Positions 14,404 to 15,088 of a stretch of DNA of 15,088 nt are shown here, piece after piece. Numbering within the stretch: the first letter of the stretch is position 1; the number at the start of each line of letters is the position of its first letter. The stretch spans positions 1 through 15,088 of the forward strand of contig CAZUAH010000328.1 in the NCBI GenBank assembly GCA_964617665.1. Reading direction: 5' to 3'. Position numbers and translations under genes: made by a program. The notes beneath the pieces are model-generated. The model worked only from the letters and a program-made list of their open reading frames with translations, did not search any database and was not told where the DNA came from. This DNA is from JADHUC01 sp964617665 (GTDB lineage Bacteria; Planctomycetota; Planctomycetia; Pirellulales; Pirellulaceae).

Positions 14404-15088
14404 ATGTCACTTCAGTTACGGCCCATTTGGATGAGCATCGCCTCGTTTGCCGTCGTTGTGGCTCTGGGCGCCGTAGCCCAAGCCCAACCACCCGGCCGAG
14501 GCCCAGAGCGTGGTCGGCCCGGACCGCCAGGGGGCGGGATGCCCGATGCCGACGCAATCTTTGCTCGCATCGACGCTGACCGAAACGGCAGCATCTCGAA
14601 GGAAGAGTTCAAGAAAGCCCACGAAAAAATGAAAGCACGTTTTCGTGGCGGACAACGTGGACCGCAGGGTCCTGGTCCGGCTATGAAAGGCCGTCCCAGC
14701 CCCGGCAAGGGTGGTCCGCAAGCGAGGCATGGACGTGGCCCCGGCGGCCCTGGTCCGGCTATGAAAGGCCGACCGGGTCCTGGCAGAGGAGGTTCCCAAG
14801 CCATGCATCGTCGTGGTCCGGGTGGACGCTGCCCAGCCATGGGTATGCACCGTGGTCCCCAAGGTCCTGGTCCCGGCATGAAAGGTCGCCCAGGTCCTGG
14901 TAGGGGTTGTCCCCAAGCCATGCATCGTCGTGGTCCGGGTGGACGCGGTCCGGCCATGGGTGTGCATCGCGGTCCCCAGGGTCCCCGTCCGGGTATGAAA
15001 GGTCGCCCGGGCCCTGGCAAAGGCGGTCCTCCTGCCATGCATCGTCGTGGTCCGGGTGGTCGCGGTCCGGCCATGGCTATGCATCGTG
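14404..15088 (+). CDS. Secreted EF-hand protein with Gly/Pro/Arg/Met-rich tandem-repeat tail (3' end outside the window)
   Basis: The frame is open from ATG 14404, with GGGG 6 nt upstream, to the window end: 228 codons with no stop. Residues 1-27 are a signal peptide (hydrophobic ASFAVVVALGAVA, cleavage after AQA at 25-27). One canonical EF-hand loop, DADRNGSISKEE, occupies 57-68, with Asp57, Asp59, Asn61 and the final Glu68 in place, so calcium binding is likely. From residue 85 the protein consists of 13-residue repeats rich in Gly, Pro, Arg, Lys and Met. The tail is strongly basic and collagen-like in composition but not a strict Gly-X-Y repeat. Export makes a cell-surface or periplasmic role likely, perhaps binding polyanions, or calcium through the EF-hand. 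The divergent neighbours are an ECF sigma factor and a kinase whose own outer region carries similar low-complexity stretches. The EF-hand call is firm; the function of the tail is unknown. Confidence 0.85.
   Translation, partial: MSLQLRPIWMSIASFAVVVALGAVAQAQPPGRGPERGRPGPPGGGMPDADAIFARIDADRNGSISKEEFKKAHEKMKARFRGGQRGPQGPGPAMKGRPSPGKGGPQARHGRGPGGPGPAMKGRPGPGRGGSQAMHRRGPGGRCPAMGMHRGPQGPGPGMKGRPGPGRGCPQAMHRRGPGGRGPAMGVHRGPQGPRPGMKGRPGPGKGGPPAMHRRGPGGRGPAMAMHR
14656..15084 (+). repeat. 39-bp coding tandem repeats (11 copies) in a 117-bp higher-order pattern
   Basis: Eleven contiguous 39-bp units run from 14656 to 15084, each encoding 13 residues. Three kinds alternate: A (RGPQGPGPGMKGR), B (PGPGRGCPQAMHR) and C (RGPGGRGPAMGVH), so ABC recurs every 117 bp; ATGAAAGG recurs at 14761, 14878 and 14995. 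The first two such sites (14683 and 14761) are only 78 bp apart. The unit at 14734-14772 starts like C and ends like A, as expected if one 39-bp segment was deleted between a C and the following A. The array continues past the window edge. Confidence 0.9.

Noticed and set aside
14412..15084. Two long minus-strand frames opposite the EF-hand gene
   Set aside because: A 39-bp repeat keeps every frame free of stops once one unit is. The plus strand has ribosome site, signal peptide and EF-hand, so the antisense frames are artefacts of the repeat.
14656..15084. Collagen-type triple helix
   Set aside because: Gly is frequent but not at every third position, so a true Gly-X-Y triple helix is unlikely.

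Overview
The window looks like chromosomal DNA of a planctomycete, probably a Pirellulales-type organism. The reasons are: a GC-rich sequence with large multidomain genes; a short basic tail plus 'FSLRTMFVLL' membrane anchor in front of leucine-rich repeats; a WD40 protein with planctomycete-style N-terminal domains; an ECF sigma factor next to a Ser/Thr kinase that carries a membrane helix and TPR-like region; and a secreted EF-hand protein with a Gly/Pro/Arg/Met-rich tail. The assignment rests on gene style only.

Layout. Positions 1-2544 (+) hold the 3' part, or all, of a seven-repeat WD40 protein. It converges on an 1100-residue membrane-anchored LRR/TPR-like/sialidase-like protein (2787-6089, -), with a long inverted repeat between the two stops. 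A divergent gap holding three consecutive 9-bp stem-loops leads to a corrinoid-methyltransferase-like URO-D protein (6313-7368, +). Next comes a tightly packed pair: a signal peptidase I homologue (7511-9181, +) in which the usual catalytic Ser is Ala, and, 3 nt later, a Rossmann/DUF2520 protein (9185-10093, +). This pair converges, 5 bp apart, on the 3' end of a Ser/Thr kinase (10099-13392, -). Upstream of the kinase, in the same direction, is an ECF sigma factor (13545-14183, -). A complex palindromic repeat cluster fills the 152-bp gap between them. A 220-bp divergent promoter region then leads to a secreted EF-hand protein (14404 onward, +). Its tail is eleven consecutive 13-residue (39-bp) repeats and runs off the window.

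How the genes may work together. The sigma factor, kinase and divergent EF-hand gene form a plausible cell-surface signalling unit: the kinase has a predicted extracytoplasmic part and the EF-hand protein is predicted to be exported. Both carry Arg/Gly/Pro-rich low-complexity sequence. The signal peptidase homologue and the DUF2520 protein are almost certainly co-transcribed. The WD40, LRR and URO-D genes show no obvious pathway link. No tRNA, rRNA, CRISPR array, transposase or prophage gene was seen, and no gene-free stretch exceeds 300 bases. The most unusual items are the Ser-to-Ala change in the peptidase, the 13-residue repeat array with a unit that looks like an exact 39-bp deletion, and the repeat pair whose two differences compensate within each arm's own hairpin.
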